From contig NZ_JASZYU010000002.1 in NCBI RefSeq assembly GCF_030316825.1, forward strand, positions 992,001 to 1,056,000: DNA of 64,000 nt, read 5' to 3'. The DNA is from Variovorax fucosicus (lineage in GTDB: Bacteria > Pseudomonadota > Gammaproteobacteria > Burkholderiales > Burkholderiaceae_C). Each line of letters begins with the position of its first letter. Position 1 is the first letter of the stretch. This document shows positions 43,101-51,263 of this stretch, one piece after another. Under the pieces are notes generated by a model. The model was not told the origin of the DNA, made no database searches, and saw only the letters and a list, made by a program, of their open reading frames with translations. The position numbers were made by a program, and so were the translations under genes.

Positions 43101-43820
43101 ATGAGCACGACTCTTCATCAACGCCTGGCACGCGGCGACTCCGTGCTGATGGTCAACCCCAACCACGTATCGCCCACGCTGTGCGAGAAGCTGGTGCGCT
43201 CGGGTGCCGATTCGGTCTTCATCGATTGCGAGCATGGCCTCGCCAGCTTCGAGGACATTCATCACATGGCCAAGGCCGCACGCTACGGCGGCGGCTGGGG
43301 CATCGTGCGGCCACAGAACCAGGAACGCTCGACCATCACCCGCTGCCTGAATGCCGGCGCGGACGGGGTGATGGTGCCGCTGATCCACACGGCCGAGATC
43401 GCCCGGCAGGTGGTGCACACCTTCCGCTACGCCTGTCCAGACGACCATGCGACCCGGTTGCTGGTTGGCATGGTGGAATCGGTCGAGGCGGTGCGCAATC
43501 TCGACGAGATCCTTGCGGTCGACGGGATCGACGTGTTCTTCGTCGGCCCCGGTGACCTCTCGCAATCGATGGGCTATTCACCCGCCGTGGGCGCGGGCAA
43601 GCGCCGTCCCCAGCCGGTGCTCGACCTCGTGGATCAGACGCTGCAACGCATTCGCGCAGCCGGCAAGATCGCGGGCACGCTCGTCGTGCGACAGGATGTG
43701 CAGCATCTCGTGTCGGTTGGCGCGCAGCTGCTGTACTACCACGCCGATCCGTTCGTGAATGAAGGCGTCGCGGTCATGCGCCAGCTTTCGTCGGTGCCGT
43801 CCGCCGCGGCCGTGACCTGA
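43101..43820 (+). CDS. HpcH/HpaI-family aldolase (class II, metal-dependent)
   Basis: A 239-residue HpcH/HpaI-type aldolase. SVFIDCEHGLASFEDIHHMA carries the conserved Glu-His of the metal site; GIVRPQNQERSTITRCLNAG and ADGVMVPLIHTAEIARQVV have the phosphate/pyruvate-binding Arg and barrel strands; FVGPGDLSQSMG is the conserved loop with its Asp. These enzymes cleave 4-hydroxy-2-oxo acids to pyruvate and an aldehyde. It ends the operon and converges on a LysR gene three bases away. The likely role is a late cleavage step producing central metabolites. Confidence 0.9.
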   Translation: MSTTLHQRLARGDSVLMVNPNHVSPTLCEKLVRSGADSVFIDCEHGLASFEDIHHMAKAARYGGGWGIVRPQNQERSTITRCLNAGADGVMVPLIHTAEIARQVVHTFRYACPDDHATRLLVGMVESVEAVRNLDEILAVDGIDVFFVGPGDLSQSMGYSPAVGAGKRRPQPVLDLVDQTLQRIRAAGKIAGTLVVRQDVQHLVSVGAQLLYYHADPFVNEGVAVMRQLSSVPSAAAVT

Positions 43821-43823
43821 GCT

Positions 43824-44792
43824 TCAGGCCGACGGCACCTGTTCCGGGGGCGCGCTGATCCCGGGGAGCCGGCCCGTCGCGAATAGATCGTCGATCTGCG
43901 CCCTCAGGATGTCGAGGACGGCCCTGGCCTGGTCGGACATCGGCAGATGATTCGGCACGCACAGCGACACGGTCGCCTGCAGGCCGGGCTCCACGATGCG
44001 GCGGATGATCGGAGGGTTGGCCGGTGAAGAGAAATCGGCCAGCGCTGCCGGAAGAATCGTGGCGCCGACGCCGGCCTCGATGGCCTGGCGCAGCGTTTCC
44101 GACGATTCGATTTCGGCCCGGATGTTCGGAACCACGCCAACCCGCGCGAATGCCTCGTCGACCGCCCTACGCAGGAAATGCATTCGGCTCGGCAGGAGCA
44201 GGTCGATGCCGGCGAGCGCACGAAGGGCGATCGTCTGGTCGTCCGTGTGCGGCAATTGAAGGCCAGCGGGCGCGATGAGAAACAGCTCCTCGGTCAACAG
44301 CGGCTGCAGCGTCACGCCTTTCATGGGACTGCCGGCATAGATGATGGCCATGTCCATGCGCCCCGTCATCACCATCTCGCTGAGCACCAGCCCGAAGTTG
44401 TCGTTGATGAACAGATTGACCTCGGGATAACGGCTGCGCACAGCCTTGAGCAGCGGCATCGAGAGGATGGATGCCGTGCTGTAGGTGGCCAGCCCGACTG
44501 AAACCGGGCCCGAGATGGCGCTGGCATCGATGCGGTTGGCGAGATCGCGTTCGAGTTGATCGAGGTGGCCCAGCATGATCTGCGCCTGCCGATACAGCTG
44601 GGCACCTGCGGGCGTCGGCGTCACGCCGGCGTTGGACCGAACCAGCAGCTTGCGCTTGAAATGATCTTCGAGCGAAGCGATGTGCTGGCTCAGGGCAGGC
44701 TGCGCCACGCTCAGCTGGTGCGCTGCCGCCGAGAGGCTCTTGGCGTCCACCGCCGTCACGAAACTTTTGAGTGTCTTGAAATTGACTGTCAT
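43824..44792 (-). CDS. LysR-family regulator
   Basis: A 322-residue LysR regulator. The winged helix-turn-helix is at about 1-60 (FKTLKSFVTAVDAKSLSAAA, QLSVAQPALSQHIASLEDHF), followed by the linker helix and the effector-binding domain beginning near 90 (ISGPVSVGLATYSTASILSM). The start at 44792 gives the usual distance to the HTH; an ATG 12 bases upstream is possible. It converges on the aldolase gene with three bases between stops, and is divergent from a second LysR gene 134 bases away. It probably controls the transporter/hydantoinase cluster. Confidence 0.88.
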   Translation of the reverse strand: MTVNFKTLKSFVTAVDAKSLSAAAHQLSVAQPALSQHIASLEDHFKRKLLVRSNAGVTPTPAGAQLYRQAQIMLGHLDQLERDLANRIDASAISGPVSVGLATYSTASILSMPLLKAVRSRYPEVNLFINDNFGLVLSEMVMTGRMDMAIIYAGSPMKGVTLQPLLTEELFLIAPAGLQLPHTDDQTIALRALAGIDLLLPSRMHFLRRAVDEAFARVGVVPNIRAEIESSETLRQAIEAGVGATILPAALADFSSPANPPIIRRIVEPGLQATVSLCVPNHLPMSDQARAVLDILRAQIDDLFATGRLPGISAPPEQVPSA

Positions 44793-44887
44793 GCAGAAGT
44801 CCATTCCGCCCGCGGCGAGTGCCGCTTGCTTCGGTTCGGCGCGCTGATCGTAACCCCGGTTGACGACGCACGACGGTGGCTTGATGC

Positions 44888-44913
44888 TTGCTTGCTCCCC
44901 ATCTTGCAAGCAA
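44888..44913. promoter_or_regulatory. TTGCTTGC / GCAAGCAA inverted repeat between two LysR genes
   Basis: Perfect 8-base arms at 44888-44895 and 44906-44913 with a 10-base spacer, ending 13 bases before the GTG of the plus-strand LysR gene. As DNA it could be a LysR-type site; as RNA it would form a hairpin close to the ribosome site and could damp translation. No repeat copy was noticed elsewhere. Confidence 0.45.
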
Positions 44914-44926
44914 CAACGAGGCCCTC

Positions 44927-45886
44927 GTGAATCTCAGGCGTTTGAAGTATTTCGTGAAGATCGTGGACGTTGGCAGCCTGACTTTGGCCTCCGAGATTCT
45001 GCATGTTGCGCAGCCCGCGCTGAGCCAGCAACTGGCAACGCTCGAAGGCGAGTTCAATCAGAAGCTGCTGCTGCGAACTCAAAAAGGTGTGGTGGCCACA
45101 GAGGCGGGCAAGGTGCTGTACCGGCATGCGCAGATGATCCTGCGGCAGTTCGATCAGGCGCGTGCGGACGTGCTCAACGCGGGCCGCAGTCTGGCGGGGC
45201 AGGTGTCGGTGGGGCTGGCGCCGGGCACGGCAGCCTCGACGCTGGCGCTCAAGCTGCTGCAGACGGTGCAGGGCCGCCATCCCCAGATCGTGCTTCACAT
45301 CAACGAGAACTTCGGCACGACGCTGTGTGACGTGGTTCGAAGCGGCCTCATGGACATGGCGGTTCTGTACGGTGGAGAGAGCCCGGTGCAAGGGCTCTCC
45401 TTCGATCCATTGCTGACGGAGGATCTTTGCGTCGTTGCGCCCGCGGAGATGGTGAGCAAACCCGGGGACTTGGCGCTGCGCGACCTTCGCGACGTGGATC
45501 TCCTGTTGCCCTGTACCAATAACCAGCTTCGACGGTACGTCGACCAGGCGTTCGCGGCGGCCCACGTGGTGCCCCGCGTGGTGGCCGAGATGGAGTCCGC
45601 CAGCACGCTCGCCGCAGCGATCGCTTCCGGCGTCGGCGCGACGATCCTGCCATTTTCGGTAGCGCGATCCGTCGCCGCGACTTCGTCAGTGAACGTCTGC
45701 CGACTTGTCTCGCCCACGATCGAAGTGCCACTGGCGATGTGCGTGTCGGATCACCTGCCTCTGTCCGAGCCCGCGCAGGTCGTCAAAGGCATTCTCCTGG
45801 AGCTCGTCGGGGCACTCGATCTGCAGGGTGGATTGCACCGCACCTTGCTCAATCACGCGCGCGTTCAGGTGGTCGCTCACGAATAG
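44927..45886 (+). CDS. LysR-family regulator
   Basis: A 319-residue LysR regulator. The N-terminus NLRRLKYFVKIVDVGSLTLA then QPALSQQLATLEGEFNQKLL is close to the Nac/Cbl-like group in which proteins begin MNLRQLKYF. This fixes the start at GTG 44927, with GAGG five bases upstream. The effector domain starts near 92 (LAGQVSVGLAPGTAASTLAL). It is divergent from the other LysR gene, which is clearly related in HTH sequence, so the pair may be an old duplication. It is convergent with the TerC gene (20-base gap). Confidence 0.88.
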   Translation: MNLRRLKYFVKIVDVGSLTLASEILHVAQPALSQQLATLEGEFNQKLLLRTQKGVVATEAGKVLYRHAQMILRQFDQARADVLNAGRSLAGQVSVGLAPGTAASTLALKLLQTVQGRHPQIVLHINENFGTTLCDVVRSGLMDMAVLYGGESPVQGLSFDPLLTEDLCVVAPAEMVSKPGDLALRDLRDVDLLLPCTNNQLRRYVDQAFAAAHVVPRVVAEMESASTLAAAIASGVGATILPFSVARSVAATSSVNVCRLVSPTIEVPLAMCVSDHLPLSEPAQVVKGILLELVGALDLQGGLHRTLLNHARVQVVAHE

Positions 45887-45906
45887 ACCCGGCCGCGCCG
45901 CTGCCT

Positions 45907-46656
45907 TCAGCCGCCCGGTATATGGGGCGGGCGCAACTCCACCGGCTTGGCTGACTTCTTGCGCATCCTGATGTTGAGCATCTCCACTGCCACCGAGAAG
46001 GCCATGGCGAAGTACACGTAGCCCTTGGGCACGTGATGGTCGAAGCCCTCCGCGACCAGAACCACCCCTACCACCACCAGGAAGGCCAGAGCCAGCATCT
46101 TGATGGTGGGGTGGTTGGAAACGAAGCGGCCGATCGGGCTGGCGAACAACATCATCAGGAGCACGGAGGCGATCACCGCGGCGATCATGACCCGCACGTC
46201 ATCCACCATCCCGACGGCCGTGATGATCGAGTCCAGCGAGAACACGAGATCGATCACCATGATCTGCAGGAGCACGGAAGAGAAGCTGGCCTTGACGGCG
46301 CTGGACTTCTGCTCGTGCCCGCCTTCCAGCGATTGGTGAACCTCGCTCGTGCTCTTCCAGATCAGGAACAGTCCACCCAGGATCAGGATCAAGTCGCGGC
46401 CGGAGATCTCCTGGTCGAGCACCGAGAAGAGCGGGGCCACCAGGCCGACGATCCAGGCGAGCACCAGCAGCAGGCCGATGCGCATGAACATGGCCATGAA
46501 CAGACCGATCCGCCGTGCGGATTCGCGCCGGGCGGGAGGCAGCTTGTCGACCAGGATGGAGATGAAGATGATGTTGTCGATGCCCAGGACGAGCTCCAGC
46601 GCGGTCAGCGTGGCGAAGGCGATCCAGACTTGAGGATCGGTCAGGAGTTCGAGCAT
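45907..46656 (-). CDS. TerC-family integral membrane protein
   Basis: A 249-residue TerC/YkoY-type membrane protein with about seven hydrophobic helices. The conserved acidic metal-binding segments are LELVLGIDNIIFISILVDKL near the start and VIDLVFSLDSIITAVGM in the middle, each with the family Asp/Asn pattern. The C-terminal part has YVYFAMAFSVAVEMLNIR. Members export manganese or assist metal loading of exported proteins. ATG 46656 agrees with homologue starts; an upstream in-frame start adds 19 atypical residues. The leader carries a strong hairpin (46724-46745). I could not recognise a yybP-ykoY riboswitch there. Confidence 0.9.
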   Translation of the reverse strand: MLELLTDPQVWIAFATLTALELVLGIDNIIFISILVDKLPPARRESARRIGLFMAMFMRIGLLLVLAWIVGLVAPLFSVLDQEISGRDLILILGGLFLIWKSTSEVHQSLEGGHEQKSSAVKASFSSVLLQIMVIDLVFSLDSIITAVGMVDDVRVMIAAVIASVLLMMLFASPIGRFVSNHPTIKMLALAFLVVVGVVLVAEGFDHHVPKGYVYFAMAFSVAVEMLNIRMRKKSAKPVELRPPHIPGG

Positions 46657-46723
46657 TGAGGTTCTTTCAGCAGGGAAGGGCCGGGAAGGGTTGGCCAGAA
46701 TAAGCTTCTCCAACTCTCCGGTG

Positions 46724-46745
46724 CTGTATCGCGTTTGCGATACAG
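46724..46745. repeat. perfect 9-bp stem hairpin in the TerC leader region
   Basis: CTGTATCGC-GTTT-GCGATACAG: nine perfectly paired bases with a four-base loop. It lies 68 bases upstream of the TerC start and in the 170-base interval after the phospholipase-D-like gene. There is no T-run after it on either strand, which argues against an intrinsic terminator. It may be an operator or a leader structure. Confidence 0.5.
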
Positions 46746-46826
46746 GACTTCATTCTTCCGTCTCGCCATGAATGCCACCTGACGCACACATGAATATTGG
46801 ATGAATAGAGCCGCCTTGGCCCGGCG

Positions 46827-48404
46827 CTACAGCAACTCTTCGGCCACGAAAGGGGAGAGCAGCCAGTTCTTGCTCTTGATGAACCAACTGGTCTCCGGTT
46901 CGTCCTCGTGAACAGCCGTCGTCGTGCCGTTGCTGTCCTGCTCGACCCATTCAACGCCACCCGTAGCCCCTATTCGCACCAGGTAAGCACTGGTATATCG
47001 ATCGATCGATATGATGCGATTGATGTCTGCGGCGATCTCGGGACTGTCTATCACCAGGCCGATCTCGGTGTTGAGGCTGGCAGAGCGCCCATCCAGGTTC
47101 ATCGATCCCACGAACACCCGCTTGTCGTCGATAACGGCCGTCTTGCCATGCAGACGTCCCGTGGTTTTGCCGAATTCGCCCAATCGTCCCGAGCGCTGGC
47201 TCAGCATGGGACTGAGTTCGTAGATGACGACCCCCAGCTTCAATATTTCCTTGCGATAGCGAGCGTATCCGGCATAGACCAGCGGCTCGTCGGTAGCAGC
47301 GAGAGAGTTGGTGACGACAATGATCTTGACGCCGCCTTGAAGTTGACGTTGGATTTGGGCGAGGCCAACCTGGCCAGGCACGTAGTACGGCGACGTGATG
47401 AAGAGATGCGATCGGGCCGTCTCCAGAACGGCGAGCGTTCGTTGCGAGACACTCCCCTGAAAGCGTTCTTCGATGCGCCCGCGCATGATTTTCGCTGGGT
47501 CGTCAACGAGAACTTGCGCCTTCGCATGGAATTGATCCAGCTTTCCGTCGTCGAGTTGACGCGCGACCGAGGTTCTTCCCAGAGCATCTCGCTCATTCTC
47601 CGGAAGCCCATGTCCTGCTCCGCCAACCCATTGATCGAAGCGCCGTTGCGCTTGCTCTGGGGATAGATCGAACGACGCTACCTGGCCAATGGGGCGCACT
47701 TGCTCGCTGTTCCAGTAGATGTCGAATGCGGCGGACTGCTCACGCACCACCGGCCCACTGGCCAGCACATCCATGTCGATAAAGTTGGCCTGCCCGTCCT
47801 GCATGAAGTATTCATCGGCTATGTTGCGGCCACCCGAGACGGAAAAGCTGTTGTCGACGATGAACAGTTTGTTGTGCATGCGATGGTTGATGCGGCCAAA
47901 CTCGTGAATCGAGAAAACGATGCGCGACAGCAATGAGCCCGATCGCGCCGGCAACGGGTTGAACAGGCGCACCTCCACGTTGGGGTAGGCCGCCAGCGAG
48001 CTGAACAGCTCATCCGCGTCAGACATGTACAGATCGTCCACCAGCAGCCGCACCCGCACGCCACGCAGCGAGGCATCGCGCAGTTCACGCAGGAGCTGCC
48101 GCCCCACGCCATCGTTGCGCAGTTCGTAGTACTGCGCGTCTATCGACTTCTCAGCCCGGCTTGCCAGAGCAATGCGGGCATTGAACGAGAAGGGCGCCTC
48201 CGGCAGCAAGCGGAACCCCGAAAGCTCTGCAGCACCAGGCAGAGCATTTTGCTTTGCGATGCGCGCAAGCCGTGTTGAAGCTACATCCTGAATGGCATAG
48301 GTGGGTGGCACCGGCCTGGGCGCCGGCAGCGACGCGCAACCTCCCAGAAGCGCCGCCACAATCAACAGGCAACGAAGTCCGAAGAAGCTGGCGTGCCTCT
48401 TCAT
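46827..48404 (-). CDS. phospholipase D-like lipoprotein (cardiolipin synthase C-like)
   Basis: A 525-residue protein with two HKD catalytic motifs: HNKLFIVDNSFSVSGGRNIA and HGKTAVIDDKRVFVGSMNLD. The N-terminus has a lipoprotein signal, LIVAALLGGCASLPA, so it is probably membrane-anchored outside the cytoplasm. The arrangement is that of ClsC/YmdC-type cardiolipin synthases, which join phosphatidyl groups. The start at 48404 puts the signal peptide at the N-terminus and avoids overlap with the upstream gene; an earlier in-frame start at 48464 would bury it. The gene follows the Old Yellow Enzyme gene by 19 bases, though no functional link is obvious. Confidence 0.87.
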   Translation of the reverse strand: MKRHASFFGLRCLLIVAALLGGCASLPAPRPVPPTYAIQDVASTRLARIAKQNALPGAAELSGFRLLPEAPFSFNARIALASRAEKSIDAQYYELRNDGVGRQLLRELRDASLRGVRVRLLVDDLYMSDADELFSSLAAYPNVEVRLFNPLPARSGSLLSRIVFSIHEFGRINHRMHNKLFIVDNSFSVSGGRNIADEYFMQDGQANFIDMDVLASGPVVREQSAAFDIYWNSEQVRPIGQVASFDLSPEQAQRRFDQWVGGAGHGLPENERDALGRTSVARQLDDGKLDQFHAKAQVLVDDPAKIMRGRIEERFQGSVSQRTLAVLETARSHLFITSPYYVPGQVGLAQIQRQLQGGVKIIVVTNSLAATDEPLVYAGYARYRKEILKLGVVIYELSPMLSQRSGRLGEFGKTTGRLHGKTAVIDDKRVFVGSMNLDGRSASLNTEIGLVIDSPEIAADINRIISIDRYTSAYLVRIGATGGVEWVEQDSNGTTTAVHEDEPETSWFIKSKNWLLSPFVAEELL

Positions 48405-48423
48405 GGCCACGGCGCACCCATGC

Positions 48424-49500
48424 TTAACCGGCGAGCGCCGGATAGTCCGTGTAGCCCTTGGCACCGGGCGTGTAGAACGTGTCCGGGGCAGGAGCGTTCA
48501 ACGGCGCGTCTTGGCGCATGCGCTCAACCAGGTCAGGGTTGGCGATGAAAGGCCTGCCCATGGCTGTCAGATCCGCGCGGCCTTCGCTCAGCGCCTGTTG
48601 TGCGCTGGCTTTATTGAGTCCACCGGCGAGGATGAAGGGGCCGTCGAACGCAGCCTTCAAATCGGCCTTCAGCTTCGCCGAGACGGGCGGGGCGCCAATG
48701 GCCGAATGGTCCAGAACGTGAACGTACATGAGGTCGAGTGCGGAGAGTTGCTTCACCAGCGCCAGGTACTGTTCGTCCACGCCTTCGAATGCGCCGGTGC
48801 TATTGACCACACCGTGAGGCGACAGGCGGATGCCGACTCGCTCAGCGCCGATCTCCTTCACGGCAGCACGGGCGACCTCGAGCACCAGCCGGTTGCGCCC
48901 TTCGGGCGTGCCGCCGTAGCCATCGGTGCGGCGGTTGACGTTGGCGTTCAGGAATTGCTCGAGCAAGTAACCGTTGGCCGCGTGCAGCTCGATGCCATCG
49001 AAGCCGGCTTGGATGGCAAGGCGCGCGGCCGTTGCGTACTCGCCGATCGCGACCTGGATGTCGGCCTCGGTCATGGCGCGCGGCGGCGTGTGCGGTTGGC
49101 TGCCTTGCGTATCGGTCCACATTTCGCCAGGGCAGGTCTCTGATGAAGAGCTAAGCACTTCGGCGCCGGCCGGCAGGTTGGCCTGGTGGGACACCCGGCC
49201 GGTATGCATCAGCTGCACGACGATCTTGCCGCCCTTGGCATGGACTGCGTCGGTCACAAGCTTCCAGCCTTGCACCTGGGCGTCATTGAACAGACCCGGG
49301 ATGCGGGCGTAGCCCAAGCCGTTGGGCGACGGCGAGGTTCCTTCCGTGATGATGAGGCCGGCACTCGCGCGCTGGGCGTAGTAGGTGGCCATCAGGCTGT
49401 TGGGCGTGTTGTTGTCGACCGCGCGGCTGCGCGTGAGCGGCGACATCACGGTGCGGTTCTTGAGCGGGGTGGTGCGCAGGGAGAAGGCGTCGAAAAGCAT
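48424..49500 (-). CDS. Old Yellow Enzyme-family alkene reductase (NemA-like)
   Basis: A 358-residue FMN-dependent ene-reductase barrel. Signatures are LKNRTVMSPLTRSRA, LIITEGTSPSPNGLGYARIP, the substrate-binding GFDGIELHAANGYLLEQFLN with NANVNRRTDGYGG, and FNDAQVQGWK. It reduces activated double bonds or nitro-esters with NAD(P)H. ATG 49500 follows AGGA at good spacing. It is the fifth enzyme gene of the oxidoreductase run read from 53.1 kb downwards, a grouping often induced by electrophile stress. The physiological substrate is not evident. Confidence 0.92.
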   Translation of the reverse strand: MLFDAFSLRTTPLKNRTVMSPLTRSRAVDNNTPNSLMATYYAQRASAGLIITEGTSPSPNGLGYARIPGLFNDAQVQGWKLVTDAVHAKGGKIVVQLMHTGRVSHQANLPAGAEVLSSSSETCPGEMWTDTQGSQPHTPPRAMTEADIQVAIGEYATAARLAIQAGFDGIELHAANGYLLEQFLNANVNRRTDGYGGTPEGRNRLVLEVARAAVKEIGAERVGIRLSPHGVVNSTGAFEGVDEQYLALVKQLSALDLMYVHVLDHSAIGAPPVSAKLKADLKAAFDGPFILAGGLNKASAQQALSEGRADLTAMGRPFIANPDLVERMRQDAPLNAPAPDTFYTPGAKGYTDYPALAG

Positions 49501-49567
49501 TGAGCTGTCCTGGAGGAGTTGGAAGAGGAAAGAGAAGAAGAGAGAGCCGGGATCGTGGCCTGAGGGC

Positions 49568-50368
49568 TCAGCCGATGCGGTAGCGCGGGGCCGGCGTTCC
49601 AACCTGGGTGGCGGCGAACAGTGCGGAGCGCGCTGCCTCGTACTTCTCCCACAGAGCTGCATCGGCGACCGACGGCCAGGTGATCGCTTCGCCTTGATCC
49701 AATCCCGCAAGCGCCGCATCGACCATGTGCTCGGTCGTCATCAAGGCGTCCTTGTTGAGGGCCGCCAGCGGAACGCCCGACAGATCCCAGATCTCGGTGG
49801 CCGTCGAGGCTGGCAGGACCAGCTGAACCTTCACCCCGGTGCCGGCCAGTTCCTCCTGCAGGCCCCGGCTGTATTGCAGTACGAAGGCTTTGGTGCCGCT
49901 GTAGACGGCGCTGATGGGCAGAGCATGGATGCCCAGCACCGAAGCGATGTTGATGATCACTCCGTCGTTTCTCGCGATGAAGGCCGGCACTGCCGCCTGG
50001 GTCAGGCGCGTCAGCGCCGTGACGTTGAGGGCGATCTGCGAGAGCGCGTCGCCTGCGGACCTCTGGGCCAATGGTCCCAGTCGCGCAATGCCGGCGTTGT
50101 TGATCAGGACGCGCACGTCGGCGTTGGTGGACAGAATCGTCTCGATCCGCGCCAGGTCCTCGTCCTTGGTCAGGTCGGCAACGACCGGCTCGGCTTTGAT
50201 CCCGTGCGCCTTCGAGACCTGCGCGCAGAGGGCTTCCAGGCGATCAGCGCGCCGGGCGACAAGAATGAGGTCGTAGCCACGCGCAGCGAGGCGATCCGCA
50301 TACACGGCTCCGATGCCGGAGGAAGCCCCGGTGACAAGGGCGACTTTTCGGGAACTGGGATTTGTCAT
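49568..50368 (-). CDS. SDR oxidoreductase
   Basis: A 266-residue short-chain dehydrogenase. It has VALVTGASSGIGAVYADRLA at residues 9-28, VLINNAGIARLGPL, and the catalytic YSGTK in SAVYSGTKAFVLQYSRGL. The C-terminal part is of the DltE/YqjQ-like type (LSGVPLAALNKDALMTTEHM). Its leader contains two CAACC/GGTTG palindromes (50395-50413 and 50433-50445), suggesting its own regulated promoter within the run. The substrate is unknown. Confidence 0.88.
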   Translation of the reverse strand: MTNPSSRKVALVTGASSGIGAVYADRLAARGYDLILVARRADRLEALCAQVSKAHGIKAEPVVADLTKDEDLARIETILSTNADVRVLINNAGIARLGPLAQRSAGDALSQIALNVTALTRLTQAAVPAFIARNDGVIINIASVLGIHALPISAVYSGTKAFVLQYSRGLQEELAGTGVKVQLVLPASTATEIWDLSGVPLAALNKDALMTTEHMVDAALAGLDQGEAITWPSVADAALWEKYEAARSALFAATQVGTPAPRYRIG

Positions 50369-50394
50369 TAATAGCTTTCCAATGAAATTGCGTG

Positions 50395-50413
50395 CTCAAC
50401 CAAAAAGGTTGAG
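50395..50413. promoter_or_regulatory. CTCAACC-N5-GGTTGAG palindrome (candidate operator 1)
   Basis: Seven-base perfect arms around AAAAA, 27 bases upstream of the SDR start at 50368. A second related palindrome sharing CAACC/GGTTG lies about 35 bases further upstream, so the two face the same side of the helix roughly three turns apart. This is the pattern of a tandem operator. Confidence 0.5.
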
Positions 50414-50432
50414 GGCTCAAATGAAGATTGAC

Positions 50433-50445
50433 CAACCGCCGGTTG
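50433..50445. promoter_or_regulatory. CAACC-N3-GGTTG palindrome (candidate operator 2)
   Basis: Five-base perfect arms around GCC. It shares the CAACC/GGTTG half-sites with 50395-50413. The remainder of the 156-base interval between the two SDR genes holds nothing else that I recognise. Confidence 0.45.
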
Positions 50446-50524
50446 TTGATGGTGCAGCGCGATGTCGGTGGAGGTCATCGCCCGAGGGGCACTGGTGACC
50501 AGAGCTTCGAAGAGCATGGCGATC

Positions 50525-51229
50525 TCAGGACGCCTGCGGAAGGTAGCTCGGCCGCGCCGCCGTCATCCCGTGCTTGACCTGCAGGGTGAGTTCATCGGCC
50601 AGCACCTCGTCGACGCCCGATTCGAGTCCGTCGAGTGCACGCTTGACGATGTCTTCAGGGCTGGACTTCGGCACATCGAACCCGCGCGTGAGGTCGGTGT
50701 CGACGTACGCCATGTGCAGCCCCAGCACTTGGGTCTTCTGCGCCGCCAGTTCATTGCGCAGGGCATTGGTGAGCGACCAGGCTGCGGACTTGCTGGCCGA
50801 ATAGGCCGCCAGCTCACCGCCGTTCACCCATGAGGCGACCGACAGGACGTTGAGCAGCGCGCCGCCACCGTTGGCCTTGAGAATTGGCGCGAAGGCCTTG
50901 CTCATGCGCAACACGGCGAAGAAATTGGTCTCGAAGATGCGTCGTGCGACGTCTTCGCTATCGACTGCGAGAAAGCCGCCCGGCTGCGCAATGCCGGCGT
51001 TGTTGATCACCAGCGTCACATCGGAGGCCAGCGCGGCGGCGGCCGCCACGTCTTCCGGCTTGTTGACGTCCAGGCGCAGGGCCTCCACACCGGATTGGGT
51101 GATGGCCGCGGGGTCGCGCGCGCCGGCGTAGACCTTGCGCGCACCGCGGGCGAGCAGCTCGCGCGCGAATGCCAGGCCGACGCCGCGATTGGCACCCGTG
51201 ACGAGGACAACAGCGTTTTCAATCTTCAT
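50525..51229 (-). CDS. SDR oxidoreductase
   Basis: A 234-residue short-chain dehydrogenase. VVLVTGANRGVGLAFARELL gives the cofactor site, LVINNAGIAQPGGFL follows, and the catalytic tyrosine motif is YSASKSAAWSLTNAL, with Ser in NVLSVASWVNG. GGAGA lies five bases before ATG 51229; an earlier in-frame start at 51328 would overlap the upstream gene and has no ribosome site. It lies 34 bases after the quinone-reductase-like gene. The substrate is unknown. Confidence 0.88.
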   Translation of the reverse strand: MKIENAVVLVTGANRGVGLAFARELLARGARKVYAGARDPAAITQSGVEALRLDVNKPEDVAAAAALASDVTLVINNAGIAQPGGFLAVDSEDVARRIFETNFFAVLRMSKAFAPILKANGGGALLNVLSVASWVNGGELAAYSASKSAAWSLTNALRNELAAQKTQVLGLHMAYVDTDLTRGFDVPKSSPEDIVKRALDGLESGVDEVLADELTLQVKHGMTAARPSYLPQAS

Positions 51230-51263
51230 GGGAATCTCCAAAAGGTGGGGTGGAAAACTTGAC

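Noticed and set aside
46657..46826. yybP-ykoY manganese riboswitch upstream of the TerC gene
   Set aside because: Expected from gene context, but the conserved core was not found by eye; only a simple hairpin is supported.
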